Shown in pieces: positions 45,110 through 57,423 of a stretch of 64,000 nt of DNA (the first letter of the stretch is position 1; each line of letters opens with the position of its first letter). The DNA is from Hemileia vastatrix (lineage: Eukaryota > Basidiomycota > Pucciniomycetes > Pucciniales > Zaghouaniaceae), in contig JASXTE010000004.1 of NCBI GenBank assembly GCA_030280995.1, positions 46,104,673 through 46,168,672 on the forward strand, in the 5' to 3' direction. The translations under genes and the position numbers were made by a program. The notes below the pieces were generated by a model, which was not told where the DNA came from, did not search any database, and saw only the letters and a program-made list of their open reading frames with translations.

Positions 45110-46258
45110 TCAATAACTCACATTAGAATTTGAAATTTGTTCAAGTATGTAGGAAATGTTTATTGGAGCTTGACTATTAAGAAGTCTTAATTGTTGAGGA
45201 TTAAGAGAAGCGAGATATAATAAAGAATAGCAGTCACTTGGCAAACCCCTGGGGACTGGAAAAGAATTAAAGTGAGTCTCGATTGAGGATACCAAATTTA
45301 ATCTATCATATATTGCCAAGTTCATAAGTATTTCTCCTGAATAAGAGGAAGATTCTCAGATTTGAATGTGTTTCTGGTCGAGATTTTGTGCAAGTCTTGA
45401 GAATTCTTCATATCTCCATGGCAATAAAATCCGCTTAAAAGAACCTTCATCATCAATTTTGCTGTCTGAGCAACATTTGACGTTTTTGAAAATATTCTCA
45501 TAGGTTTCACCATTTGGAAGTTGTTTAAGAAGGTGAGTTGGGTTAAAAGAATTCTGAAAAAGATTGTCAAATTTATATAAGCTTGTGTAAAAAAAAAAGA
45601 TAAAAATATTAGTTCTTACTTTCTTTTTTATTTTATATTTATACTTTCTTATTTTAACTATTTCACGGAAACTATCAGAATCTTTTCCGAGTCGTAATTT
45701 ATCAGCATAACCTATAAACCAGCGGTGAAGAACATCCATTTGATTTAGGTAGGAAATATGAGTAGAGTCCATTGAATAAGAAACCAAATAATTATTTTCC
45801 AAAGCTTTATTCCAGTGCTTAATGATAATTTTTGCCAAAACTTGATTCCACTCGTGAAACCAATCAAGATTCCAAGCAAACGTTTTTCCAGGAAAGTTGC
45901 ATTGAAGAAGAAAGTGTATAAAAGCATTGTGGAATATAGCAGGGATTTGTTCAGAAACACAGTAATTTCATTCAGGATATGGCAAATTAATATCAATGTT
46001 GAGAGAGCTTATATTGAACAATGAAAACCTATGTAGTTGTTCTTCGGTGGGGTTCAGCTTCTATTCATTAGACTGAGGTAAAATATTCAAAAGCACATGA
46101 CAGAAATTGTAAATAGACCTGCAAAAATGAGAAGTTGATCGAGCAAGTATCTCATTGAATCTTTTATTTAGTACACGGGTATTAGTAGGTATTTTTCCCT
46201 GAGGAAAATAAGAGCAACTAGAGCTCATCATATACGTTATGAAAATCAAAATGAACAA
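45110..46258 (-). pseudogene. Unidentified minus-strand gene next to the SNF2-like gene
   Basis: Protein-like frames 45838-45629 and 45556-45110 on the minus strand look joined by an intron at about 45557-45628 (GTAAGA donor, TTTTTCAG acceptor). Recognisable segments: YLNQMDVLHRWFIGYADKLRLG, then after the intron HLLKQLPNGETYENIF and LPWRYEEFSRLA. An in-frame stop at 45356 separates the last 71 codons (SSIETHFNSFPVPRGLPSDCY). Upstream frames to 46258 (SSCSYFPQGKIPTNTRVLN) probably belong to it with frameshifts. I do not recognise a domain; I have a weak memory of repetitive rust proteins of this look. It converges with the SNF2-like gene, and both lie in T2. Confidence 0.5.
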
Positions 46259-46840
46259 AAATATAAAATTTTGAAAGGATATGGCAACAAAAACACTACT
46301 ATAATAAATTTTTTATTTTGAAAATAGTTAATAATGAAGAGTTGAGTGGACGGAGAGATGAGCTTTCTCATGAATATCTTTCTCTATAAAATATGGATAT
46401 CTATGTATGTTCATAATTAATTCAAAAGGAAATAACTCAGCTGTAATAGAAAATTATTGCATGATAAACAGGTAAAAATATAATGCAGAATCATTTTGAT
46501 TTTCCAACTTATTTTGATAATATTTTAATGTAAATAATGACCTTATTTGAGCTTGTTGATTGTGCTGACAAACATATTTTAAAAATTTTTATTAACACCT
46601 TATTAGTATGTATATATTTTATTTACCAAGATTACTTGGAAACCATACCGATTTTTCAGAGTTTGGAATAAGCAACTTAATGTGAAAATTCTGTTTTATG
46701 GATTCTGGAAGCTTTACTTTGATGACCTCTTAGATTTGAAAATTTTAAAATAACATATTTTGTTGAAAAAATATTTATTTTTCAGACTGTAATTCTATAT
46801 TGTGAAAAATAAATATTATAAATTTTTTTTATATTTTATA
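46259..46840. other. AT-rich stretch before T3
   Basis: No open frame or repeat that I can support; strongly AT-rich. Ends TTTTATA just before the T3 terminus. Confidence 0.4.
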
Positions 46841-47105
46841 CACCACGGGAAATCTGGGGGTGAACTGCTAGCAGTTCCCTCTTTTTGAAACTATTAGGAA
46901 TTTGTCAGGAAACTGTTGGGAAACCATCCTGAAACTGTCAGAAAGATGTTTTAAAATCTGATGAAAAAACATTGAAAAAATGAACTGTCACAGATTGAAT
47001 CCAGAACAATCCCTCCTTGAGCAGAGCTTAAGAACCACATTGAACATCAGTTAATCTCAGGTTTGGCAAAAGGTTGAACAACATCACTTAGCATACCTTA
47101 ATATT
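46841..47105 (+). repeat. T3 left terminal region
   Basis: TIR at 46841-46882 and ~220 bp more shared with the T2 end at 41827 (CCTTGAGCAGAGCTTAAG, CACTTAGCATACCTTAATATT). Confidence 0.7.
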
Positions 47106-47139
47106 CAAATATTAAACTTGAATATATGTTCCGTGTATG

Positions 47140-47540
47140 ATATAGATGCATATGCATTTGAATTTGCATGGTGGATACTTATTGCATGCTAAAAATTGAT
47201 GTGAAATGCCTATCCAAAGTGTATGCATAATAACTATAAAGAATAAATATTCATAAAAAATATGCATAAAAATTTGCATAAAAAATATGCATAGTAATTA
47301 TGCATAAAAAATATTCATACTGAATATGCATAAAAATATGCATATTGAATATGCATTAAAAATATGCATATTGAATATGCAAAAAAAAGGTGCATATACG
47401 TATATGAATAAAATATATTATTTTTCATATAAATCTGTATCATGAATATGCATATGAATATGCATAAATATGCATACTGATTGAAAAATGCAAAAAAATG
47501 ATGCTTAACAAGTATATTTTATGCATAAATAGATATATGC
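47140..47540. repeat. ATGCATA-rich block in T3
   Basis: At least fifteen ATGCATA or ATATGCATA words, many in the form AAAATATGCATA, in a 400-bp AT-rich tract. Similar to 33390-33640 in T1. Confidence 0.75.
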
Positions 47541-48149
47541 AATATGAATTCATATTGCATACAGATAACACTGGCAAACCATTTTGACCAAAACTCATAC
47601 TAAATTTTCATTCTGGACTAAAGGTGTGAGGGAAGGAAGAAAAACAGTCCAACGTTAGAAAAATGCTACATGCACTCATTTTGTAGCAGAGCAAATGAGA
47701 AGTGCTGAATTATGGTTGGTGCCCATAATTTAGTATGATATCATAATTTTATTTAATGGTTTTCAATATTGAAAAGACTTTAGGTCGGTTGGTATGGATC
47801 TAGCTGTGCCAGGGTCTACTCTAATTGTTTTAACAATTTCTTAATAATTAATGGGCTTTAATACAAAAACAGGTTGTATTTTTTGTGGGATATTGGATAT
47901 GATAAGGTCTTTTGTAAAAAAAACTTATATTGTTTAAAAATATTCCTGAATCAGATGTGGGATAATCACTACAAAAAATTGTAGTACTGTGGGCAATAAA
48001 ATATATGCACAAGCAGTAAAGAAAGAACCAAGTAAACCCTTTTTGTGCAGTGGGAATCATTAGAGTGGAATTGTGGATAAAAAATACAATTCATTATTAC
48101 CATTTTATTTAATCAAAAAATTTATAATATTAATAAGAACTATTGATTA
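47541..48149. other. T3 stretch between ATGCATA block and satellite
   Basis: AT-rich with no supported gene. Contains the short inverted repeat CTACAAAAAATTGTAG near 47969 and an AACACTGGCA segment near 47568 resembling T1. Confidence 0.4.
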
Positions 48150-51100
48150 ATTGGTATTTGACCTTTGTTCCCCACTCATATTTATCATTTGATTGATTTT
48201 TGTCACCATTATGTTATTAATATTATAAGTATAGCAAAAACTCGTGTGCCAAATGCATACCGGGTGATGTTACACCTTTTATAATATTATTAAATAAAGG
48301 TAAAAAAGTATGAAAATGATTTGTTTTACAAAAAATAAATTGATATAAAAAAGCAATATGAGAGATAAAAAGGTAAAATTAAAGGAATAAAATATGAAAT
48401 AAAAAATTAAAATAAAATTACTGCCATCAAGAGCAAGTAGACATGTTGGGGAAAATGTCCACCAGTGAGGCTAAACTTGGACTATAATTGCTTTTTTGAA
48501 AAACAAAAAAGTGCCAATCTGAGGTTTAAAAAAACTTCAGCATAACCATTTAGCCATATCAAAAAACTTCTAGTTCAATGATTGAGAGAGAATTGATCAC
48601 ACCAGACTGCATGTGACAAAAAGTGTCCAGCACAAGTTTGGCCAAACTTGTGCTGGACAAATTTATGACGGAGAGTAGCTAGGGTAGAATTTTTCTTCAG
48701 TTAATCTGGTATTTCTTATAAACATGTCCATTGGTACTTGATCTTTGTGCCTCACTCATATATATATTTGATTAATTGATTGTCACCATTATATTATTAA
48801 TATTATAAGTATAGCAAAAACTCGTGTGCCCAACACATACTGGGTAATGTTACACGTTTTATAATATTATTAAATAAAGGTAAAAAAATATGAAAATGAT
48901 TTGTTTTACAAAAAATAAATTGATATACAAAAGCAATATGAGGGATAAAAAGGTAAAATTAATCTCAAAGAGATCAATTATGAAAAACAAAATACTAGTA
49001 AAATTCTTGCTCTCAAGAGCCAGTACAAGTGTTGAAAAAAATGGGAGCCATCAGGGCTAAATTGTAATAAGTGACCTTTTTTTTAAAGATAAAAAATTAT
49101 ACACCTGAGGTTGGGAAGTAAACAGGTGGATGATTCAGCTAAACAAAACTGCTTGTAGTGAAGTTTAACAAAAAAACACTTTTTTGTTTCCATATAGAGA
49201 ATTGATTCCATCTGACTGAACATGACTAAAGGTGTCCAGCACAAGTTCAGCCAAACTTGTGCTGGACACTTTAATGATGGAGAGTAGATTGGGTGGAAAT
49301 TTTCTTCAGCTCGTTCATCTTGTATTTCTCATAAACATGTCTACTGGTATTTGATCAGTCTGTATCTTTCATATTTATCATCCAATTAATATTTTATCAC
49401 CATTATATTATTAATGTTATTAGTATAGCAAAAACTTGTGTGCCAAATGCATACCATGTGAAGTTATACCTTCAATAATTTTTTAAAATAGACGTAAATA
49501 AATATGGAAAGGATTAGTTTTACAAAAATTAAATAGAAATTTAAAAGTAAAAAGAAGAATAAAAGAGTAAAATAAAAGTCAAAGAGTTAAAATATGAAAA
49601 AAATACTGGAAAAATTCCTGCTATCAAGAGCCAGTAGAGGTGTTAAAGCAAATGGGAGCCATCAGGGCTTAATTGTAATAAGTGACCTTTTCTTTAAAGA
49701 TAAAAAATTATACACCTGATATTGGGCAGAAAAGCAGGTGGATGATTCAGCTAAACCAAACTACTTCTAGTGAAATTTGATAAAAATATTTTTTTGTTGC
49801 CATACAGAGAATTGATCCCATCAGACTGCACATGACCAAAAGTGTCTAGCACAAGTTCGGCCAAACTTGTGCTGGACACTTCTATGATGGAGAGCGGCTG
49901 GGGTAGAATTTTTCTTCAGTTCATCTGGTATTTCTTACAAACATGTCTACTGGTATTTTATCTTTGTGCCTCACTCATACATATTGTTTGATTAATTTTT
50001 TGGTTAATTATATTATTAATTATATAAGTATAGCAAAAATTTGTGTGCCAAATGCATACTGAGTGATGTTACACCTTTTATAATATTATTAAAAAAATGT
50101 ATAAAAATATTAAAATAATTTATTTTAAAATTTATTAATTGATATCCAAGAGAAATATGAGGAATAAAAAATTAATTTAAAGCGATCAAATATGAAAAAC
50201 AAACTCCAAGTATTATTGCTAATATCAAAGGCCAGTAGAGATGTTGAAGCAAATGAGAGCCGTCAGGGATAAATTGTACTTAATTGATTGTTTTTTAAAG
50301 ATAAAAAATTGTGTACCTGTGGTTTGGATGAACTCTAGGTGGATAATTCACCTATATCAAACTACATCTAGTGAAGTTTCTTATCAAATAATTTTTTTCA
50401 TTTCCATAGAGAGAATTGATCCCATCTGACTGCACCTGACCAAAAGTGTCCAGCACAAGTTTGGCCGAACTTGTGCTGGACACTTTTATGGTGGAGAGTA
50501 GCTAGGGTGCAGGTCTTCTTCAGTGCAACTGTTAATTTTTTAAAACATGTCAAATGGTATTTGATCTTTCTGTGTTATTCATATTTTATTATCTGATTAA
50601 TTTTTTGTCATTAGAATTTTATTAATTTTATTAGTATAAAAAAAACTTGTGCACCAAATTTATGCCATGTTATATTACACCTTTTATAATATTATTAAAA
50701 AATGTTAAAAAATATGAAAATGATTTCTTTTCCAAAATTATAAATTAATATCCAAATGTAACATGAGTGATAAAAAAGTAAAGTAAAAGAGATCAAATAT
50801 GAAAAAGAAAAATTCAAGAAAAATTCCTGCCTTCAAGAGCCAGTAGAGGTGTTGAAACAAATGGGTGCCATCAGGGCTAAATTTGATAAAATCTAATTTT
50901 TTTTAAAGATAAAAACTTTTTCCCCTGAGGTTTGGAAAAACTCAAGGTGGATAATTCAGCCATACCAAACTTCTACTAATGTAATTATTTAAAATTTTTT
51001 TAATTTAATTTACACAGAGAGAATTGATCCCATCTGACTGCACCTGAACAAAAGTGTCCAGCACAAGTTCGGCCAAATTTGTGCTGGACACTTTTATGAT

Positions 51101-54100
51101 GGAGAGTAGCTAGGGTGCAGGTCTTCTTCAGTGCAACTGTTATTTTTTTAAAACATGTCAAATGGTATTTGATCTTTCTGTGTTATTCATTTTTAATTAT
51201 CTGATTAATTTTTTGTCTTTAGAATTTTATTAATTTTATTAGTATAGAAAAAACTTGTGCGCCAAATGCATGCCATGTTATATTACACCTTTTATAATAT
51301 TATTAAAAAATGTTAAAAAAATATGAAAATGATTTCTTTTCCAAAATTATAAATTAATATCCAAATGTAACATGAGTGATAAAAAAGTAAAGTAAAAGAG
51401 ATCAAATATGAAAAAGAAAAATTCAAGAAAAATTCCTGCCTTCAAGAGCCAGTAGAGGTGTTGAAATAAATGGGTGCCATCAGGGCTAAATTTGATAATA
51501 TTTAATTTTTTTTAAAGATAAAAACTTTTTAACCTGAGTTTTGGAAAAACTCAAGGTGGATAATTCAGCCTTACCAAACTACTTCTAATGTAATTATTTA
51601 CCATTTTTTTAATTTAATTTCCACAGAGAGAATTGATCCCATCTGACTGCACCTGAACAAAAGTGTCCAGCACAAGTTCGGCCGAACTTGTGCTGGACAC
51701 TTTTATGATGGAGAGTAGCTAGGGTGGAAGTGTTTCTCAGTACATCAGTTTTTTGTTTTTCACATTTCTATTGGGTTTTTAACTTTTTTTTATCATTCAT
51801 ATTTATCTTATAATTAATTTTTTGTCACCATATATATTATTAATGTTTCTAGTATAGCAAAAACCTTCATGCCAAATGTAAAATTGGTGATGTTACAACT
51901 TTAATAATATTATTATATAAAGTTAAAAAAATATGAATATGTTTAGTTTTTAAAAAAATAAATTGATATTTAAAATTAAAAAGAGTAATAGAAAAGTAAA
52001 ATGAAAATAAATGGGATCAAATACGAAATAAAAAATACAAGTAAAATTTTTCTATCAAGAGCCAGAAGTGGTGTTGGGACAGTTGGGGACCCCTAGGTCA
52101 AGACTTGGTCTAATCTTACTTTTATGTATAGCTAACATATTTTGAAATGAGTTTAGGACAGACTTCCAGGGGACAATTTTACAATATTAAACATTCTTTA
52201 CTTCAATAATTGAGTGAAATATCATTTTTATTGCCATAGAGAGAATTTATCTCATATGACTTCATGCAACCAAAAGTGTCCACCACAAGTTCGGCCAAAC
52301 TTGTGCTGGACACTTTTATAATTGAGAGTAGGCATACAGCAAATCTTCTTAAACTCAAAAGGGATTTTTTATAAACATTTCCACTGGAATTTGATCTTTC
52401 TGTGTCATTTAAATTTACCATTTGATTAATTTTTTGTCATCATTATATTGTTAAAGTTATTACTATAGTAATAACTTGTGTGAAAAATGCATAACAGGTG
52501 GTGTTCAACCTTTAATCATATATTATTAAATAAAGGTATAAGAGTATGAAAATTATTTATTTTAAAAATTAAAAATTGATATTCAAAGCAATATGAGCAA
52601 TATAAAAGTAAAATAAAAGGGATAAAATAAGAAAAAAAAATCTAAGGAAAATTCCCACTATCAATAACAAGTAGATGTGTTAGAACAAATGTGTACCACC
52701 AGGGCTAAACTTGCACTATATTTTCTTTTTTGTTAAACCAAAGAAAGTGTCCTGATGAGTTTTGAAAATTCATCAGGAGGACATTTTGGCAATATAAAAC
52801 TACCTATTGTGCAATGATTGAGCAAAATGTCATTTTCATTTCCATAGAGTAAATTTATCCCATCTGACTGCATGCAACCAAAAGTGTCCAGCACAAGTTT
52901 GGCCGAACTTATGCTGGACACTTCTATGATGGTGAGTATCTAGGGTGCAGGTCTTCTTCAGTTCATCAGGTATTCCTTATAAACAAATCCACTTGTATAT
53001 GATCTTTCTGTGTCATTCATATTTATCATTTGATTCATTGTTTTTCACCATTATAATATTAATGTTATTAGTATTGAAAAAATTTGTAATCCAAATGCAT
53101 ACTGGGAGATGCTACATTTTTCATAATCTTATTAAATAAAAGTAAAAAAAATATGAAAAGTATTAGATTTACAATAAATAAATTGATATTTGAAATCAAA
53201 AACAGGAATAAAAAAGTAAAATAAAAGTGATTAAATATGAAATTAAACATTAAAATAAAATATCTGCCATCAAAGATAATTTGAGTTTTCAGACCAAATT
53301 TGCACCACCAGTTCTAGATTTGGAATATGTTTTCTTTTTTTTAAAATTAATAAAAGTGTCCATCTGAGGTTTTCTAAGAAATCAGGAGGATAGTATAGCA
53401 GTATAAAGCTACTTCTTGTGCAATGATTGAGCAAAAATTCATTTTAACTTCCATTGAGTAAATTTATCCCATCTGACTGCATGCAACCAAAAGTGTCCAG
53501 CACAAGCTCAGCTGAAATTGTGCTGGACACTTTTATGACAGAGAGTAGCTAGGGTGCAAGTCTTCTTCAGTTAATCTTATATTCATTTTAAAAATGTCTA
53601 TGGGTATTTGATCTTTCTGTGTCATCCATATTTATTATTTGATTATTTTTAGTCACCATTATATTATTAATGTTTTTAGTATAGCAAAAAAATGTGTTAT
53701 GAATGTACACTGGATTATTTTACAACTTTAATAATATAATATAATAAATGTAAAAAAATTTGAAAGTTATCAGTTTCACCAAAATAAAATTGATATTTAA
53801 AAGCTAAAGGATAAATAAAAGGGTAAGATTAAAATTAAAAAGATCAAAGATGAAATAAAGATATTAAGTATAATTTCTGCTATCATGAGCCAGTAGAAGC
53901 TTCAGAAAAAATGGGCACCATCATAAATTAACATGGATCAAATTAACTTTTTACCAAAGGAAAAAATTGTCTACCTTAGGTTTGGACAAACTTCCAGGGG
54001 AGAATTTGTCTATATAAAACTACTTTCAGTGCAATGATGCAGTGATAATTCAGTCTCATTTCCATAAAAAGAATTGATTGCGTCTTATGGCATGCAACCA

Positions 54101-56545
54101 AAAGTGTCCAGCACAAGTTTGGCCAAACTTGTGCTGGACAATTTTATCATGAGAGTAGCCAGGGTGCAAGTCTTTTTTAATCATATGAAATTTCTTATAA
54201 ACATATCCACTGTTATTAAATCTTTGTGCCTCACTCATATTTATCAATTGATAAATTTTTTGTCACAATTATATTATTAATATTATCAGTATGGCAAAAT
54301 ATTGTGTGCCAAATGAATACTAGGTGTTGTTAAACCTTTTATAATATTATTAAATAAAGTTAAAAAAATATGAAAATGATTTATTTTACAAAAAATAAAC
54401 TTCTATCCAAAAGCAATATGAGAGGAATAAAGTAAAATAAAAGAAATCAAAAATGAAAATTAAAATCCAAGTTAAATTCCTGACATAAACAGAAAAAAGA
54501 GATGTTGAATTAAATTAGAACAATCAGGGCTAAACTTGCACTAAATTTTCTTTTTTGTAAAAATAAAAAAAAAATCCACTTGAGCTTTACCAAAAATTCA
54601 GCATGAAAATTTTGCCATATCAAACTACTTCTAGTGAAATTTTATATCAAAAATTTATCTTCATTTCCATAGAGAGAATTGCTCCCATCTGACTGCACCT
54701 GACCATAAGTGTCCAGCACAAGTTCGGCCGAACTTGTGCTGGACACTTTTAAAATGGAGAGTAGCTAGGGTAGAATTTTTCTTCAGTTCATCTAGTATTT
54801 CTTACAAACATGTCTACTGGTTTTTTATATTTGTTCCTCACTCATTAATATCATTTGATTAGTTTTTGGTTGCCATTATATTATTAATTTTATAAGTATA
54901 GAAAAAACTCATGTGCCAAATGCATACCAGGTGATGTTATGCCATTTATAATATTATTAAATAAATGTATAAAAATATGAAAATAGTTTATTTTAAAAAT
55001 TATTAATTGATATCCAAAAGCAATATTAGGAATAAAAAATTAAGTTAAAGGGATCAAATATGAAAAAAGAAATCCAAGTAATATTCCTACTATCAAAGGC
55101 CAGTAGAGGTGTTGAAGCGAATGAGAGCCATCAAGGATAAATTGTACCAAATTGACTGTTTTTCAAAGATAAAAAATTGTGCACCTGTGGTTTGGATGAA
55201 ATCTAGGTAGAAAATTTGGCTATGTAAAACTACTTCTAGTGAAGTTTTTATCCATAAAATTTTTTTCATTGCCATAGCGAGAATTGATCTCATATGACTG
55301 CAACTTACCAAAAGTGTCCAGCACAAGTTCGGCCGAGCTTGTGCTGGACACTTTTTTGATGGTGAGTATCTAGGGTGCAGCTCTTTTTCAGTGCAACTGG
55401 TATTTTTTTAAAACATATCCACTGGTATTTGATTTTTCTGTTTTATTAATTTTTTATCATTTGATCAATTTTTTGTTACCAGTATATTATTATTTTTATT
55501 AGTATAGCAAAAAAACATGTGCCAAATGCTTACAGGGTGATGTTAAACCTTTAATAATTTTATTAAATACAGGTAAATAATTATGAAAATGATTTGTTTT
55601 ACATAAAATTAATTGATATCTAAAAGAAAAAAAAGGGATAAAAAGAAATAGGTTGAATAATAGGGATTTTATATGAAATTCAAAATTCAAGCTACATGCC
55701 TACTTTCAAGGCTCAGAAGAGGTGTTGGATAAAATGGGCATCATCAGAAATAAAATTTTACTTAATTTGATTTTTTGAAAAACTAAATGAAGTTTTCAAC
55801 TGATTTTTTTCCAATATTTACTTGGACACTTTATCTATATCAAATTTCTTCTAGTACCATGATTGACCAAATTAAATCCCCATTTCCATATGCAGAATTG
55901 ATCTCATATGGCTGGACCAGGCCAAAGGTGTCAACCACAAGTTTGAGAATTCTTCTGGTAGACACTTTTATGATGGACAGTAGTAGGGTGCAAGTCTTCT
56001 TTAGCTAATCTAGTATTCCTCATAAACATTTTCAGCTTTTTTTTGGCCAAAAATCAGGTGGAAAGGTTTTCCATATAAAATTACTTCTAATGCCATGATT
56101 GACTAAAAATTGATTCTCATTGCCATATAGAGAGTTGATCCCATATGACTGGATTTGACAAAAGTGTCACCACAATTTTTGATAAACTTAAGTTTGAAAA
56201 TTTTATGATGGAAAGCAATTGCAAGTCTTCTTTATTTCATCAAGTAATCCTCATAAAAATATTCACCTGTATTTTGGCCAAACTTCAGGTGCACACTTTG
56301 GCCATATTAAATTAATTTTAGTTCCATGTTGATAAAAAACTGATACTTATTGCCATATATAGATATTAAACCCATCAGACTGTGCCTTTCTAAAAGTGTC
56401 TACCTGAATTATGGCTAAACCTCAGTTAGACACTTTTATGATGCAGAGTAGCTAGGGCAAAAGTATTCTTCAGTTAATTTGGTATTCATAAAAAATTTAT
56501 CCTCCTGAAGTTTATCCTAACTTGAGGTGGACAATTTCGGAAAGC
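48150..56545 (+). repeat. Satellite array, ~608-bp unit with central palindrome
   Basis: Thirteen successive palindromes are centred near 48641, 49251, 49860, 50465, 51072, 51682, 52294, 52902, 53511, 54122, 54728, 55332 and 55946, intervals 604-614 bp; then shortened units centred near 56182 and 56414. Each unit also has a GAGCCAGTAGAGGTGTTG-like box, a GAGAATTGATCCCATCTGAC box before the palindrome, and a GCAAAAACTTGTGTGCCAAA box. Units differ by substitutions and small indels; neighbouring units 50465-51682 are most alike, suggesting local homogenisation. The minus strand of several units has decayed coding traces. Confidence 0.9.
51659..51704. repeat. Perfect 46-bp palindrome (best example in the satellite)
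   Basis: AAAAGTGTCCAGCACAAGTT and its reverse complement around a CGGCCG centre, 46 bp without mismatch. Others are near-perfect, e.g. 54707-54748 and 55311-55354. It could form a hairpin or cruciform or bind a dimeric protein. Confidence 0.85.
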
Positions 56546-56549
56546 ACCA

Positions 56550-56757
56550 GTTAGTCACTATCCATCAAAAAAGTGTTCACCAAAATTTTGGCTAAACTTG
56601 TGGTGGACCCCTTTGATCAGCCACAGTCAGATGAGATCAACTCTTTAGATGGGAATGAGGACGATGTTTTGGTCAATCATGGAAATAGAAGTAGTGTTAT
56701 GTGGCCAAATTACCCCCCTGAAGGTCAGACAAACCTCAGAAGGACACTTTTTAGCAG
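56550..56757 (+). other. Inverted terminal satellite unit with coding-like exon
   Basis: From about 56550 the satellite sequence is in reverse orientation: the CCATCA...AAAGTG flank precedes the palindrome-like core near 56591, followed by CAGTCAGATGAGATCAACTC, the complement of the usual upstream box. This strand has an open frame (TKILAKLVVDPF, QSDEINSLDGNEDDVLVNH, PPEGQTNLRRTLF) matching decayed minus-strand frames in forward units, e.g. 52921-52733 (SAKLVLDTF, QSDGINLLYGNENDILLNH). It ends at a possible donor GTAGTA at 56758. The protein family is unknown. Confidence 0.55.
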
Positions 56758-57066
56758 GTAGTAACTGAGAAAAATCCATTTATCAGAAAGAAAATCTTTT
56801 ATTGGATAGATGCCAAGGTTTCATACTTGTATATTATGGTCAGTATTAATTTTGAAAGAGTCTGTCCAAGCAATTTCATTGCCCATCATGACTCATTTTG
56901 TTTTAAATGTTTCAAACTGCGTGATACAGTATTAAGGTTTCACATAGTATAATTAAGTTCTATCACGTGCCCTCCTATGATGCCTAAATTTATAATTTAA
57001 TATCTTACATAATAATTTTTTTTATATAAATTCATCAATATTTTATTTTATTATCAAATTTAATAG

Positions 57067-57240
57067 AGCAAGTATCCTGAATTATTATATATGCATAAGC
57101 TTAGGTTTGATCAATTTGTGCTAAATTTGTTCTCATCAGAGGACCAAAATCAAGTTCTGGATGATCAACTTGTGCATAATTTGGAATCAGTTGATATTCT
57201 GTCTATAATCAATGTGAGAATTAATGTAAATCTAACTCTA
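57067..57240 (+). other. Coding-like exon near the right end of T3
   Basis: After an acceptor-like TTTAATAG, an open frame of about 57 codons: SKYPELLYMHKLRFDQFVLN, then LDDQLVHNLESVDILSIIN. Amino-acid composition is protein-like in contrast to the AT-rich flanks. It may be the last exon of a gene that includes 56550-56757. No known domain. Confidence 0.4.
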
Positions 57241-57303
57241 ATTTACTTATGTTTATAAAGTATTCATAAACCTGGCATATTTAAGGGACACTCTAAACTT
57301 CAA

Positions 57304-57346
57304 GAGAGGGGATTGCTAGCAATTCACCACTAGATTTCCCGTGGTG
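57304..57346 (-). repeat. T3 right terminal inverted repeat
   Basis: On the minus strand CACCACGGGAAATCTAGTGG..., with TTGCTAGCAATCCCCTCT, matching 46841-46882 in inverse orientation. Confidence 0.75.
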
Positions 57347-57423
57347 ATAGTGATTATTAGTGAAAAACTTTCTGTTACTTAGCAGAATTTTATTAATTCA
57401 GGTGATTGCAGAAAAAAAAATGG

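Larger units (their letters stand above)
46841..57346. mobile_element. T3: TIR-bounded element carrying a satellite array
   Basis: The left end CACCACGGGAAATCTGGGGG (46841) is the inverse of the right end at 57304-57346 (about 42 bp alignable, with the TGCTAGCA box). The flanks read ATA on both sides, a possible 3-bp duplication as in CACTA-type elements, but weak in AT-rich DNA. Content: left subterminal region, ATGCATA block, ~608-bp satellite array, an inverted terminal unit, and coding-like exons near the right end. No transposase domain is recognised. Confidence 0.55.

Noticed and set aside
47969..47990. CACTACAAAAAA sequence resembling a CACTA transposon terminus.
   Set aside because: No inverted partner at a sensible distance; it is part of a short local inverted repeat.
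48150..56545. The periodic array as a CRISPR-like locus.
   Set aside because: The unit is ~608 bp, long and AT-rich, in a eukaryotic transposon context; no spacer organisation and no cas genes.
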